In this document: positions 32,916 to 40,776 of the stretch, piece after piece
Position numbering within the stretch: the stretch's first letter is position 1
Layout of the letters: every line of letters starts with the position of its first letter
Assembly (NCBI GenBank): GCA_903837355.1
Contig: CAILUI010000408.1
Location: 1 to 64,000 of the forward strand
Source: an uncultured Victivallales bacterium
Lineage (GTDB): Bacteria; Verrucomicrobiota; Lentisphaeria; Oligosphaerales; JAFGRS01
DNA: 64,000 bases
Direction of reading: 5' to 3'
The notes under the pieces: model-generated
The model's database searches: none
Told to the model about the DNA's origin: nothing
The model's input: only the letters and a program-made list of their open reading frames with translations
Translations under genes and position numbers: made by a program

Positions 32916-34339
32916 GTCAGCAGCGCCGCCGAAACGCACCATGGGCAGCGGCCGGGATCGGCATTGCCCTGGCCACGCTGACCGCGTTGTCGGCCCGCGG
33001 CGCCGAGGCCGCGGCTCCCTCCGCCGGCCCGCCTCCGGAGCGAGTCAAAGCGCTCCAGGATCTGCGCTGGGGCCTGTTTGTGTGCTGGTCGTTCAGTTCC
33101 TTCAGCGGTTACGAGTGGACCTGGGGCGTCACGGATGTCCGCTTCTTCAATCCCACCGGCTTCGACCCCGATCAGTGGTGCGCCGCAGCCAAGGACGCCG
33201 GCATGGGTTACGTCCTGCTGCTCACCAAACACCACGATGGGTTCTGCCTCTGGGACACCGCCACCACCGATCGCAAGGTGACCGCTTCACCGCTGGGCAT
33301 CGACGTGGTGGCGGCAGTGAAGCAGGCCTGCGACCGCCATGGCCTGAAGCTGGCGCTGTACTTCTCCGAGGGTGAGTTCGCCTGGCAGGAAGGTGGCCAA
33401 CTGCAGAGCGCCGGGGGCAGCGGCTACCACACCGGCGGACGCAACCCGGAGCTCAAGCAGGCGCAGTTGCGCGAACTGCTGACCCGCTACGGTCCCATTG
33501 AGTTCCTCTGGCTGGACGTGGCGGTCGGCGACGGCGGCCTGAGCCACGCCGACACGGTGCGTTTCGTCAAGGGCATCCAGCCGGGCTGCTTCGTAGGTTT
33601 CAACGGCGGCGACCAGACCGACGCGGACATCCAGTTGCGCGAGCGCGGCACCCCGGGGCCAGTAAGCCCGCCCGCCAGCCTGGCCGAACTCACCTACCCG
33701 ATTCTTGAAGGCCAGGGCAGCCGTGGCCAGCGCGGCGCACAATGGTTCTACTCGCTGCCCGAAAACGATGGACTCTGCGTGCCGGCCGAGAAGCTCTACG
33801 CGGACTGGCAAGCCGCGGGCCAATTCGGGAATATCTTCTCCTTGGACGCCGGGCCCGACCGCAATGGCCGCCTGCGGGACATCGATGTGGACACCCTGCG
33901 CACCGTCGGCCGCTACATCCGCGGCGAGCTCAAGCCGCCCGCGCCGCCACCACCGGCGCTCTCGCAGGGCCGCCCGGCACAGGCGTCGAGTGCCTGGCAG
34001 GGCAACCCAGGCTTCGGTCCGGAACAGGCCGTGGACGGTTCCGAGTATACGCGCTGGGGCGCCGCCGAGGAAGCGCGCTCGGGCTGGCTGGAGGTCGACC
34101 TTGGCGAAACCACCCGTATCGGCCGGGTGGTCATCGATGAGGGGACCTGGAAGCGCATTGAGCAGTTCGCCATCGAGATCGGCCAGGACGACAATTGGAA
34201 GACGATCCACAGCGGCACGACGGTGGGCGGGCGCCAGAGCCTGACCCTGGAGCCCGTCGAAGCCCGCCGTGTGCGCCTCAACATCATCAAGGCCATCGAG
34301 GTCCCGACCCTCCTCGAGTTCCAGGTGTTTGGGCCGTAA
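32912..34339 (+). CDS. Secreted alpha-L-fucosidase (GH29) with F5/8 domain
   Basis: A product of 475 residues with a GGGAGG site and an ATGA overlap with the gene before it. The signal peptide is RRRNAPWAAAGIGIALATLT, cut near GAEAAA. Residues ~45-345 form the GH29 barrel: RWGLFVCWSFSSFSGYEWTW, VLLLTKHHDGFCLWDTATTD, and FLWLDVAVGDGG, in which Asp202 fits the catalytic nucleophile. PENDGLCVP and the C-terminal barrel segment follow. Residues ~350-475 form a discoidin/CBM32 domain (GRPAQASSAWQG, ARSGWLEVDLGE). It releases terminal L-fucose from glycans and is likely periplasmic or secreted. This is the best-defined glycosidase of the locus. Confidence 0.9.
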   Translation: MSQQRRRNAPWAAAGIGIALATLTALSARGAEAAAPSAGPPPERVKALQDLRWGLFVCWSFSSFSGYEWTWGVTDVRFFNPTGFDPDQWCAAAKDAGMGYVLLLTKHHDGFCLWDTATTDRKVTASPLGIDVVAAVKQACDRHGLKLALYFSEGEFAWQEGGQLQSAGGSGYHTGGRNPELKQAQLRELLTRYGPIEFLWLDVAVGDGGLSHADTVRFVKGIQPGCFVGFNGGDQTDADIQLRERGTPGPVSPPASLAELTYPILEGQGSRGQRGAQWFYSLPENDGLCVPAEKLYADWQAAGQFGNIFSLDAGPDRNGRLRDIDVDTLRTVGRYIRGELKPPAPPPPALSQGRPAQASSAWQGNPGFGPEQAVDGSEYTRWGAAEEARSGWLEVDLGETTRIGRVVIDEGTWKRIEQFAIEIGQDDNWKTIHSGTTVGGRQSLTLEPVEARRVRLNIIKAIEVPTLLEFQVFGP

Positions 34340-34360
34340 GTGCTAGGGAGACGAGCGGCA

Positions 34361-36190
34361 ATGGCGAGATTCAGGCCGTATGGCTACATCGTGGCCGGAG
34401 TGGCGCTCGCGACCCTTGGCGCCGGCTGCCAAAGCGCGACATCGGGACAGGGAGGACCAGGGATGGCTGCAAGCACGACCGTAACCCCGACGCCACTGGG
34501 CAGCTTCGTGCGTTCCTGGCTCCTCTGCGGCCCTTTCCCCTGCCCTGCCGGCGAGCCCGACAGCGCGCGCCGGACGGCGCATGACAGCGATCTCCTCGCG
34601 ACCAGCGGCGGGGAACTCGCGGCCTGCCCGCGCGACGGCCAGCCGCTCCCCGGTGCGCCGGGGGCGGGGCGCTGGCGGCGCCACGAGTCGCCGGACGACG
34701 CCCTCGACGTCGTGAAGGCGCTGGCCGCCTTCCCGCCACACGAGAACGCGGTCGCCTACGCCTATGGAGAGGTCGACAGCGACCGTGCACAGAGCGCCTG
34801 GCTGGCCGCCGGCAGCGACGACACCATCAAGGTCTTCCTCAACGGTGCCTGCGTCCTCGACCGCTACGTCTTCCGCGGCCTGGCCAAGGACCAGGACCTG
34901 GTACCCGTCCAGCTCGTGCGCGGCTCGAACCGCCTCCTGGTCAAGGTGGTGAACGGCAGCGGCGGCTGGGGAGCAGTCTGCCGTGTCCTGACCACGGACC
35001 ACATCCTGGCCCACATGGCACAGGCTGCGAGCAGCGCGCGCCTGGCCTACGTGCCCGTCTTTGCCGGAGAGCCGCTTCCGACGTTCAAACTGGAGGTCCC
35101 GGAGTGGGCCAGTTCGCTAGTTGGAAACTGCTCCATTAAGGCTACTTACTACGACGCAGATGGCAAGGAGGTCAGCACCGCTGCACGTCCGGGTCGCTAC
35201 GGGGCAATCGTCACTGTCACCCCCGCCCAAGGCGCCCCACGGACTGAGTGCGTCACCCTCTTCCGGCGCCCGGGCGACGTGGACTGGCAGACGAGCCAGT
35301 GGGAGACTTTCCCTGGGGAACTGCCGCCGGGACTGGGGATCGCTCCCGCCGTGGTCCGGCAGCAGCAGCGCCTTCTGGCCGACTACTGCAAGGGGCTGTT
35401 CGCTGAGGATCAGGGGCAACGTAGCGACGCCGCGGTGTTGCTGGCCTGGCTGTCCGAGACCGCCGCTGACGCAGCGCCGGCGGTGGTGCGCACCGGGCCC
35501 TGGGCGCGCGATCAGAAGTGGTGGTACGGGCTGCGGAAGCAACTGGGGATGGTCAACACGCGCTTCCTGGTTGACCTGCCGGCCGGCTACGCGGACGATC
35601 CGGCCAAGCGCTGGCCGCTGGTGTTGTTTCTGCACGGTGCCGGCGAGCGTGGGGACGACCTCAGTAAGGTGCGCATCCACGGCCCGCCCAAGCGCGCTGC
35701 CGCAGGGCAGGCCTTCCCCTTCATCCTGCTCAGCCCCCAGTGCCCCAACGGCACCTGGTGGTCGGTCCCTGAACTGGCCGACCTGCTGGACCGCGTTCAG
35801 GCCGAGTACCGGGTCGACCCGGACCGGGTCACCTGCACCGGCCTCAGCATGGGGGGCTTCGGAACCTGGGCCCTGGCCTGCGAGTTCCCCGGCCGTTTCG
35901 CCGCCATCGCGCCGGTCTGCGGCGGGGGTGACCCCCGCGACGTGCAGCGCCTGCTCGGCATCCCCGCGTGGGTCTTCCACGGTGGCAAGGACGGCGTCGT
36001 GCCGCTGGCCCTCAGCGAGGACATGGTGGCCGCCCTGCGCGCCCTGGGCGCCAAACCGGGACTGACCGTCTACCCCGAGGCCGGACATGACTCCTGGACG
36101 GCGACTTACGACAACCCGGCGTTCTACGACTGGCTGCTCGCCAACCGCCGCGGTCAGCCCGTCTGGCCAACCCCCACCGCGCCGCCGTGA
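34361..36190 (+). CDS. Lipoprotein alpha/beta-hydrolase (carbohydrate esterase-like)
   Basis: The ATG at 34361 gives 609 residues with a lipoprotein signal (GVALATLGAGC, lipobox LGAGC). The N-terminal ~370 residues are beta-rich and include a segment like a sugar-binding sandwich (IKVFLNGACVLDRYVFRGLA). Residues ~395-600 form an alpha/beta hydrolase of the dienelactone-hydrolase/LpqC/feruloyl-esterase type: LVLFLHGAGERGDD, nucleophile Ser496 in GLSMGGFG, Asp in FHGGKDGVVP and His in PEAGHDSW. It would remove ester groups from polysaccharide at the cell surface. It follows the fucosidase by 21 bases and ends the plus-strand half of the locus. Confidence 0.85.
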   Translation: MARFRPYGYIVAGVALATLGAGCQSATSGQGGPGMAASTTVTPTPLGSFVRSWLLCGPFPCPAGEPDSARRTAHDSDLLATSGGELAACPRDGQPLPGAPGAGRWRRHESPDDALDVVKALAAFPPHENAVAYAYGEVDSDRAQSAWLAAGSDDTIKVFLNGACVLDRYVFRGLAKDQDLVPVQLVRGSNRLLVKVVNGSGGWGAVCRVLTTDHILAHMAQAASSARLAYVPVFAGEPLPTFKLEVPEWASSLVGNCSIKATYYDADGKEVSTAARPGRYGAIVTVTPAQGAPRTECVTLFRRPGDVDWQTSQWETFPGELPPGLGIAPAVVRQQQRLLADYCKGLFAEDQGQRSDAAVLLAWLSETAADAAPAVVRTGPWARDQKWWYGLRKQLGMVNTRFLVDLPAGYADDPAKRWPLVLFLHGAGERGDDLSKVRIHGPPKRAAAGQAFPFILLSPQCPNGTWWSVPELADLLDRVQAEYRVDPDRVTCTGLSMGGFGTWALACEFPGRFAAIAPVCGGGDPRDVQRLLGIPAWVFHGGKDGVVPLALSEDMVAALRALGAKPGLTVYPEAGHDSWTATYDNPAFYDWLLANRRGQPVWPTPTAPP

Positions 36191-36247
36191 GCAGCGGCCG
36201 GCCAACCACCTGCACGCCCGTGCCCCAACCGACGCCAGCGCGACGGC

Positions 36248-36266
36248 GGCCCGGTGCGGGCGGGCC
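36248..36266. terminator. Hairpin between convergent genes
   Basis: GGCCCG (36248-36253) pairs with CGGGCC (36261-36266) around a 7-base loop, in the 95-base gap between the converging esterase and oxidoreductase genes. No T-run. Confidence 0.3.
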
Positions 36267-36285
36267 TCGGGGTGCCGGCGGTCAC

Positions 36286-37482
36286 TTACCTCCCCTGCCC
36301 CGGCGGCTCTCCCAGGTCCGGGACCGCGAGTTGCAGCCCGCCGCGCAGAGCCGACTCGTGGGCGATCAGGCCAGGCACCAGGTAGCGCGCCGCGGCCCAG
36401 ACGTTGTTCGGGGGTGTCCGGCCGCTGACGCAGGCCATGACGAAGTCGTCGACCAGGAACTGGTGCGAGCCGCAATGGCCGTTCCCGAGCCCCACGAACT
36501 GCCGCGGCAGGCGCTCGACGGGGTGCACCTTCGAGACGCCGTGGTGGACCGCATCAGCCGCCGGTAGCCCGCTCAGGCCGCCGGCGGCGGTGGCCGGCAC
36601 TCCGGCGCAGGACAGCAGTTCGGTCAGGTCGGCGCAGCCGCCCGCATGCTTGTCCACCCAGGTCTTGTGCAGGTACTGCTCCTCGAAGCTGGCCTTGGTG
36701 CCGTACAGGTTCAGACGCTCGCCACCGACGTGCCCGATGCGCCGGAACTCATTGATGCGGACCATGCTACCATCGGACATGCGGAACAACGCCGTCTCGT
36801 TGCTGAACTCGTTATGCCAGATGTTGGTATCCGTGCGAAAGAGCCCATCCTCATGCCGGTCAACCCAGCCCAGGCAGGAGACCTGTGTCATCCGGGCTCC
36901 GGTGACGCCGATGATCATGCTGGTCGAATGGGTCGGGTAGTACATCGGGGGACCGCCGGCGAACCGCTTCCAGTCGGCACCACCGCGCCACTTCATCACC
37001 TCGTAGAGGCCGTGATCGAAGTCGTGGTAGTACTCGCCCTCGGCGTAGACGATGGGCCCGAAATCGCCCTTTCGGAAGCGTTCGCGGCAGTAGATGGCGG
37101 TGGGGTAGTAGTAGCTGGTCTCGCCGACCATGTAGGTCCGTCCCGTGGCCTCGACGGTGTGGACCAAGTCGCGGATCTCGTCCATGGAGATGGCGGAGGG
37201 TACGGCCGAGTAGACGTGCTTACCCGCGCGCAGCGCCTGCACCGCCTGCGGCCCATGCTTCCAGTTCTGCGAAAAGATGGCGATGGCGTCAACCTCCGTC
37301 TGGCAGAGTTCGTCCAGCGATGGACAGGTCGTGCTCAGGCCGTGCTGCGTCGCCTTCGCCTGCAGCTTGCCGGCGTCGAGGTCGCAGAGCACGACCTGAC
37401 CCACCTCAGGGTGCGCCTTGAACAGCGGGATGAAGCAGTCCGCGAACGCCCCGGTCCCGCAGATGCCGATACGAAGGCCCAT
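36286..37482 (-). CDS. Gfo/Idh/MocA-family oxidoreductase (SAVP variant)
   Basis: The ATG at 37482 is preferred over 37491 because AAAGGAG lies 8 bases upstream; the product has 398 residues. The Rossmann start is LRIGICGTGAFADCFIPLF, with VVLCDLDAGKLQ as the second strand. The C-terminal domain holds YPTHSTSMIIGVTGARMTQV and the strand-rich substrate region. The canonical EKP motif is replaced by SAVPSAIS (KHVYSAVPSAISMDEI), which lacks the usual lysine. It shares fold but little sequence with the 22609 enzyme. No signal peptide. It is the last gene of the minus-strand half of the locus, presumably handling released sugars. Confidence 0.85.
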   Translation of the reverse strand: MGLRIGICGTGAFADCFIPLFKAHPEVGQVVLCDLDAGKLQAKATQHGLSTTCPSLDELCQTEVDAIAIFSQNWKHGPQAVQALRAGKHVYSAVPSAISMDEIRDLVHTVEATGRTYMVGETSYYYPTAIYCRERFRKGDFGPIVYAEGEYYHDFDHGLYEVMKWRGGADWKRFAGGPPMYYPTHSTSMIIGVTGARMTQVSCLGWVDRHEDGLFRTDTNIWHNEFSNETALFRMSDGSMVRINEFRRIGHVGGERLNLYGTKASFEEQYLHKTWVDKHAGGCADLTELLSCAGVPATAAGGLSGLPAADAVHHGVSKVHPVERLPRQFVGLGNGHCGSHQFLVDDFVMACVSGRTPPNNVWAAARYLVPGLIAHESALRGGLQLAVPDLGEPPGQGR

Positions 37483-37536
37483 GCTGTGCACTCCTTTCCT
37501 GTAGCCGTATGGTGTCGTGCGGCAGAGCCGACAACT

Positions 37537-38742
37537 TCAGTTCGGCGTGGGCTCAGCCAGCGCCGCCTGCGCCTCGGCCAGGATCGCGAAGAAGATCGCC
37601 GAGTTCAGCACGCCAGACGGCGGCAGGATACGGACATCATAGCCCGTGACCTCCACGGCGGCGTCGCCAATGACCCACTGCGAGTCCAGCAGAACCTCGG
37701 CAGCGCCGGGTTCGCGCTCGTCGGCGGGATTCCCCGCCAGGATACAGGCCGAGGTCACGCCCGCGGTGCGAGCCGCCTTGAGTAGGGCTGTCGGCAGCTC
37801 GGTGTACCAGACTGCCAGCAGCGCATCGCCGGCCGCAGCCCGCAGGGCCAGATCAGCCTCGGGTTTGGTTACCGGCAAGACGACCAGGGGAACGGCGAAG
37901 TCCGCCGGCAGTAGGAGCGCCGGCTCAAAGTGCCCCATGTTGGCATGGAAGACCGTCCGCTTTTGAGCCACGGCGTCCCTCACCGCCGCACCGGCCTTCT
38001 GGATGCCGGCCTGTTGGCTCTGCAACCCGGTCAAGGCCGCGGCGATGGCGTCGAGGTAGCGCTCGCCGAGCGCCCCGGCGGGCTGGGGAGGCACGGTCAT
38101 GTCGGCATGCACGCGCAGCGGCTGGTAACGCGCGTTCCGCTCGCGGCCGCCCGGGATCATGATGCTCTGCCACATGGTCGGCATGGCGCCCCTCCGGGTG
38201 CAGGCGCCGACCAGGTCGCCGGTGAACGCCCAGAGAGCCGCAAGGGAGGCTGACGCCGCCGCCTGCGGGCGCAGGGGAGTGCCTTCAGGCAACGTCACCG
38301 TCAGGTAGTACTGAGCACCCTCGCGCAGAGCCTCGGCCTGCTCCGCCGGCCCGATGGCGACCACCAGCCCCTGACGCTCGCGAACCTGGCGTAGCAGCGC
38401 GCTGTCCGCGGCTGCCGCCCCCGCCAGGCAACCGTAGATGAGCACATCGTTAGCGCCGATGTCTGCGGGCGCCGCCAGCGCCCGCGCCGGCATCACCCCG
38501 CCTGCGCGCCCAAGCCACTCACCGTCGAAGCGCGGAATGGACCCCGCCACCCAGAGCGTCCCACCCGACACAAAGCGCGCTGCCGCGGCGTCGGCCGCCG
38601 CCTCGCGCTGGGGGCGCTGCGAGCGCAGCTCCGTACAGGCGCTGAGGACAGCCGCGGTCAGGCGCTCACCCGGCGTGGCCGCCAGGGCCCCCGCTGCCAC
38701 GAACCACAGGGCGCCCAACGCAATCCATCGGGTGCTGACCAT
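37537..38742 (-). CDS. Secreted protein of unknown function (SIS-like region)
   Basis: The ATG at 38742 gives 401 residues and a signal peptide (TRWIALGALWFVAAGALAAT). In-frame readings further upstream run into the repeats at 38783-38884 and are rejected. Residues ~45-150 have the alternating strands and Gly-rich turns of a sugar-isomerase (SIS)-like fold (GGTLWVAGSIPRFDGEW, NDVLIYGCLAGAAAADS). A second half (LLPADFAVPLVVLPVTKPEA) may repeat it. An SIS-like protein outside the cytoplasm would be unusual, so this assignment is weak. It lies between an oxidoreductase and a putative glycosidase, all on the minus strand. Confidence 0.55.
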   Translation of the reverse strand: MVSTRWIALGALWFVAAGALAATPGERLTAAVLSACTELRSQRPQREAAADAAAARFVSGGTLWVAGSIPRFDGEWLGRAGGVMPARALAAPADIGANDVLIYGCLAGAAAADSALLRQVRERQGLVVAIGPAEQAEALREGAQYYLTVTLPEGTPLRPQAAASASLAALWAFTGDLVGACTRRGAMPTMWQSIMIPGGRERNARYQPLRVHADMTVPPQPAGALGERYLDAIAAALTGLQSQQAGIQKAGAAVRDAVAQKRTVFHANMGHFEPALLLPADFAVPLVVLPVTKPEADLALRAAAGDALLAVWYTELPTALLKAARTAGVTSACILAGNPADEREPGAAEVLLDSQWVIGDAAVEVTGYDVRILPPSGVLNSAIFFAILAEAQAALAEPTPN

Positions 38743-38782
38743 AGCCGTATCCTCGTGGTTTCCTGTCACCAGTTGCCAGTTG

Positions 38783-38884
38783 CCGGCCATACCCGCCGTG
38801 CGCAGCACCCAGTTTCCGGCCATACCCGCCGTGCGCAGCACCCAGTCGGCGGTTGCCGGCCATACCCGCCGTGGGCAGCACCCG
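38783..38884. repeat. Short tandem repeat, three units
   Basis: The unit is CCGGCCATACCCGCCGTGCG followed by CAGCACCCAGT. Copies 1 and 2 (38783-38813, 38816-38846) are identical, and copy 3 (38857-38884) has one change. Spacings are 2 and 10 bases. The repeat sits in the gap between two minus-strand genes. Related CAGTTGCCAGTTGCCGG text precedes it. Confidence 0.85.
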
Positions 38885-38893
38885 TTCCCAGGT

Positions 38894-40681
38894 TCACTCC
38901 GCCTCGGTCTGTTTCACGAGCATGGGCTTGGCGATGCTGTCGGTGTACGCTGCCAGGTTCGGCACGGTGGGCAAGGTCGCGTTACCCACCGAGCGCTGGG
39001 CGGTGGCCTGGTACTTCATGAGTTCGGCCTCCGTCCATTGCCAGAAGACGCAACCGTGGCCGTAGATCCAGTTGTAGCGTGGGCAGAAGGTATTGAGTGC
39101 GGCCATCTGCTCCTTGAAGACCGCCGGCGTGTACCACTCGCTCTTGTCGGCGTAGGAGCCGATGACCGTGTCCCCGAAGGTCTCCTGCTTCCCGGCCCAG
39201 CCGACGAACTTGCCCGCCGCGTCGGTGATCGGCCGGTAGTACCCCAGGGGCCAGGCGCCCATGGCCACGGTACAGCGCCGCCGCCAGTACTCGGCCAGCG
39301 GGCCGGGGAACTCCTCCTCGACGAGGGTGCTCACGCGGGCGGGGTACTTCGCCAGCGCGGCCGGCGAGGTCATCTGGTAGGTGCCCTCGGTCATGACGTG
39401 CAAGCCGTTGGGGGCATCGGCATCGGCACAGGCCTGCAGCATGCCCGCGAAGACTTCGCTATAGAGCGGGCCGTAGTGGATCATACCCTCAGGCAGCGTG
39501 AGCAGCACCATGGCGGGATACTCCTGCAGCATGCCGGCAATCACCGTGCGCCAGCGCTCTCTGGCCTTGGCCTTCAACTCCGGCAACGGGCGCGGCGCCT
39601 TCTGGTAACCCGCCCAGCCGGGATCGTACTGCTGGGCGATGTACTCGGTGTCGATGGCCACCCCGGCGCAGCCGCTCAGGCGGGCGAAGCGGGCGCCCTG
39701 CCGCAGATTCCCGGCAAGCTGCGTCCAGGCCCCATCGTCAAACCAGTCGGGCAACTCCTCGTAGAAGGCCACTTTGACGAAGTTCGCGTCGATGCCATAG
39801 CGCCGGCATTCGTCGTTGCAGGCTTTAATCTCACGACAGAGCGCATCGTCCTCATCCCGCGTCTTGGGATCGCCATCCGTCGCCCACACATCCGAGATGC
39901 AACTGGCCATGACACCATCGAAGAGGAAGCCACGGAAACCGCGGTCCGCCCAAGACTTTGCCGTGTCGCGCAGGTAGGTGGCGTTCATGGGGCTGAACAA
40001 CAGCGTCCGCGGCCGCTCCGAGCGACTGTCGGGAACCATCTCGTAGTGGCGCGCCGAGACGCCCTGCAGTTCGACGTCGTCTACCCAGATCACGCTGGCT
40101 TCACCGGAGGCATTCTGGACGTTGATCTCAGCCCTCTCGACCGGCTTGTCGAGGGCATTCTCGAAGACCAGGCGCGTCCAGGTCTCCGTGACCCGCAGCG
40201 GCGGCGAGTAGGCCGAAGCCAGGTACATGGCCAATCGCGCCGTCTTGCCCGCTTCGGTACGGGCCCACACCGAGAGCTGGTAGGTACCCGCCTCCAGGCG
40301 CGGATGGGCATAGACCCCGCCCTTGGCCGCGCTGTCGAGATTCTGCAGGCGCAGAGCGGCAGCACCGCTGTGCGCGACGCCCTTCTCCGCGGCGACCCGG
40401 AAGCGGCTGCCCTGGGGGCCCCACTGGTAGGCGGACCAGCCGTCCGGCAGAGCGCCGAGCGACTCCCCTGCCGCAGCGAAATCGGTCTGCGAAAAGCCGT
40501 CAACGCGCCCCGCACCCGCCTGCTCGAAACCGGGATTGGGCAGCGACACCGGCGACAAGGGAGCAGACTCGGCGACCCGGCTCGCCAGCCCCAGAAGCAC
40601 GGCCAGCAGCAACCCATGGGAGCGTCGGGGACCAGGCCCACACCCGGTACGGCGCGGGAAGTAGCTCGCGACAAGACGCAT
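38894..40681 (-). CDS. Secreted protein with carbohydrate-binding and barrel-like domains
   Basis: The ATG at 40681 is chosen for the GGAGG site 8 bases upstream and for the signal peptide it opens (RRSHGLLLAVLLGLASRVAE); the product has 595 residues. Residues ~40-200 form a CBM4/9-like beta-sandwich (NPGFEQAGAG, GTYQLSVWARTE, ASVIWVDDVELQG). Residues ~215-590 look like a TIM barrel with FLFDGVMASC, GVAIDTEYIAQQYD, VLLTLPEGMIHYG and WIYGHGCVFWQWTE. Acidic residues at strand ends fit a glycosidase, but I cannot name a family. It is probably exported and works with the neighbouring DUF4091 protein upstream on the same strand. Confidence 0.6.
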   Translation of the reverse strand: MRLVASYFPRRTGCGPGPRRSHGLLLAVLLGLASRVAESAPLSPVSLPNPGFEQAGAGRVDGFSQTDFAAAGESLGALPDGWSAYQWGPQGSRFRVAAEKGVAHSGAAALRLQNLDSAAKGGVYAHPRLEAGTYQLSVWARTEAGKTARLAMYLASAYSPPLRVTETWTRLVFENALDKPVERAEINVQNASGEASVIWVDDVELQGVSARHYEMVPDSRSERPRTLLFSPMNATYLRDTAKSWADRGFRGFLFDGVMASCISDVWATDGDPKTRDEDDALCREIKACNDECRRYGIDANFVKVAFYEELPDWFDDGAWTQLAGNLRQGARFARLSGCAGVAIDTEYIAQQYDPGWAGYQKAPRPLPELKAKARERWRTVIAGMLQEYPAMVLLTLPEGMIHYGPLYSEVFAGMLQACADADAPNGLHVMTEGTYQMTSPAALAKYPARVSTLVEEEFPGPLAEYWRRRCTVAMGAWPLGYYRPITDAAGKFVGWAGKQETFGDTVIGSYADKSEWYTPAVFKEQMAALNTFCPRYNWIYGHGCVFWQWTEAELMKYQATAQRSVGNATLPTVPNLAAYTDSIAKPMLVKQTEAE

Positions 40682-40776
40682 CGTCCAATCCTCCGTCATG
40701 GCTGGGTGGCGCGGATCGTCGTCTGTGCAACCGCCCAACATGCCGCCGCCGGAACGGATGGCAAGGCGGACGGCCC

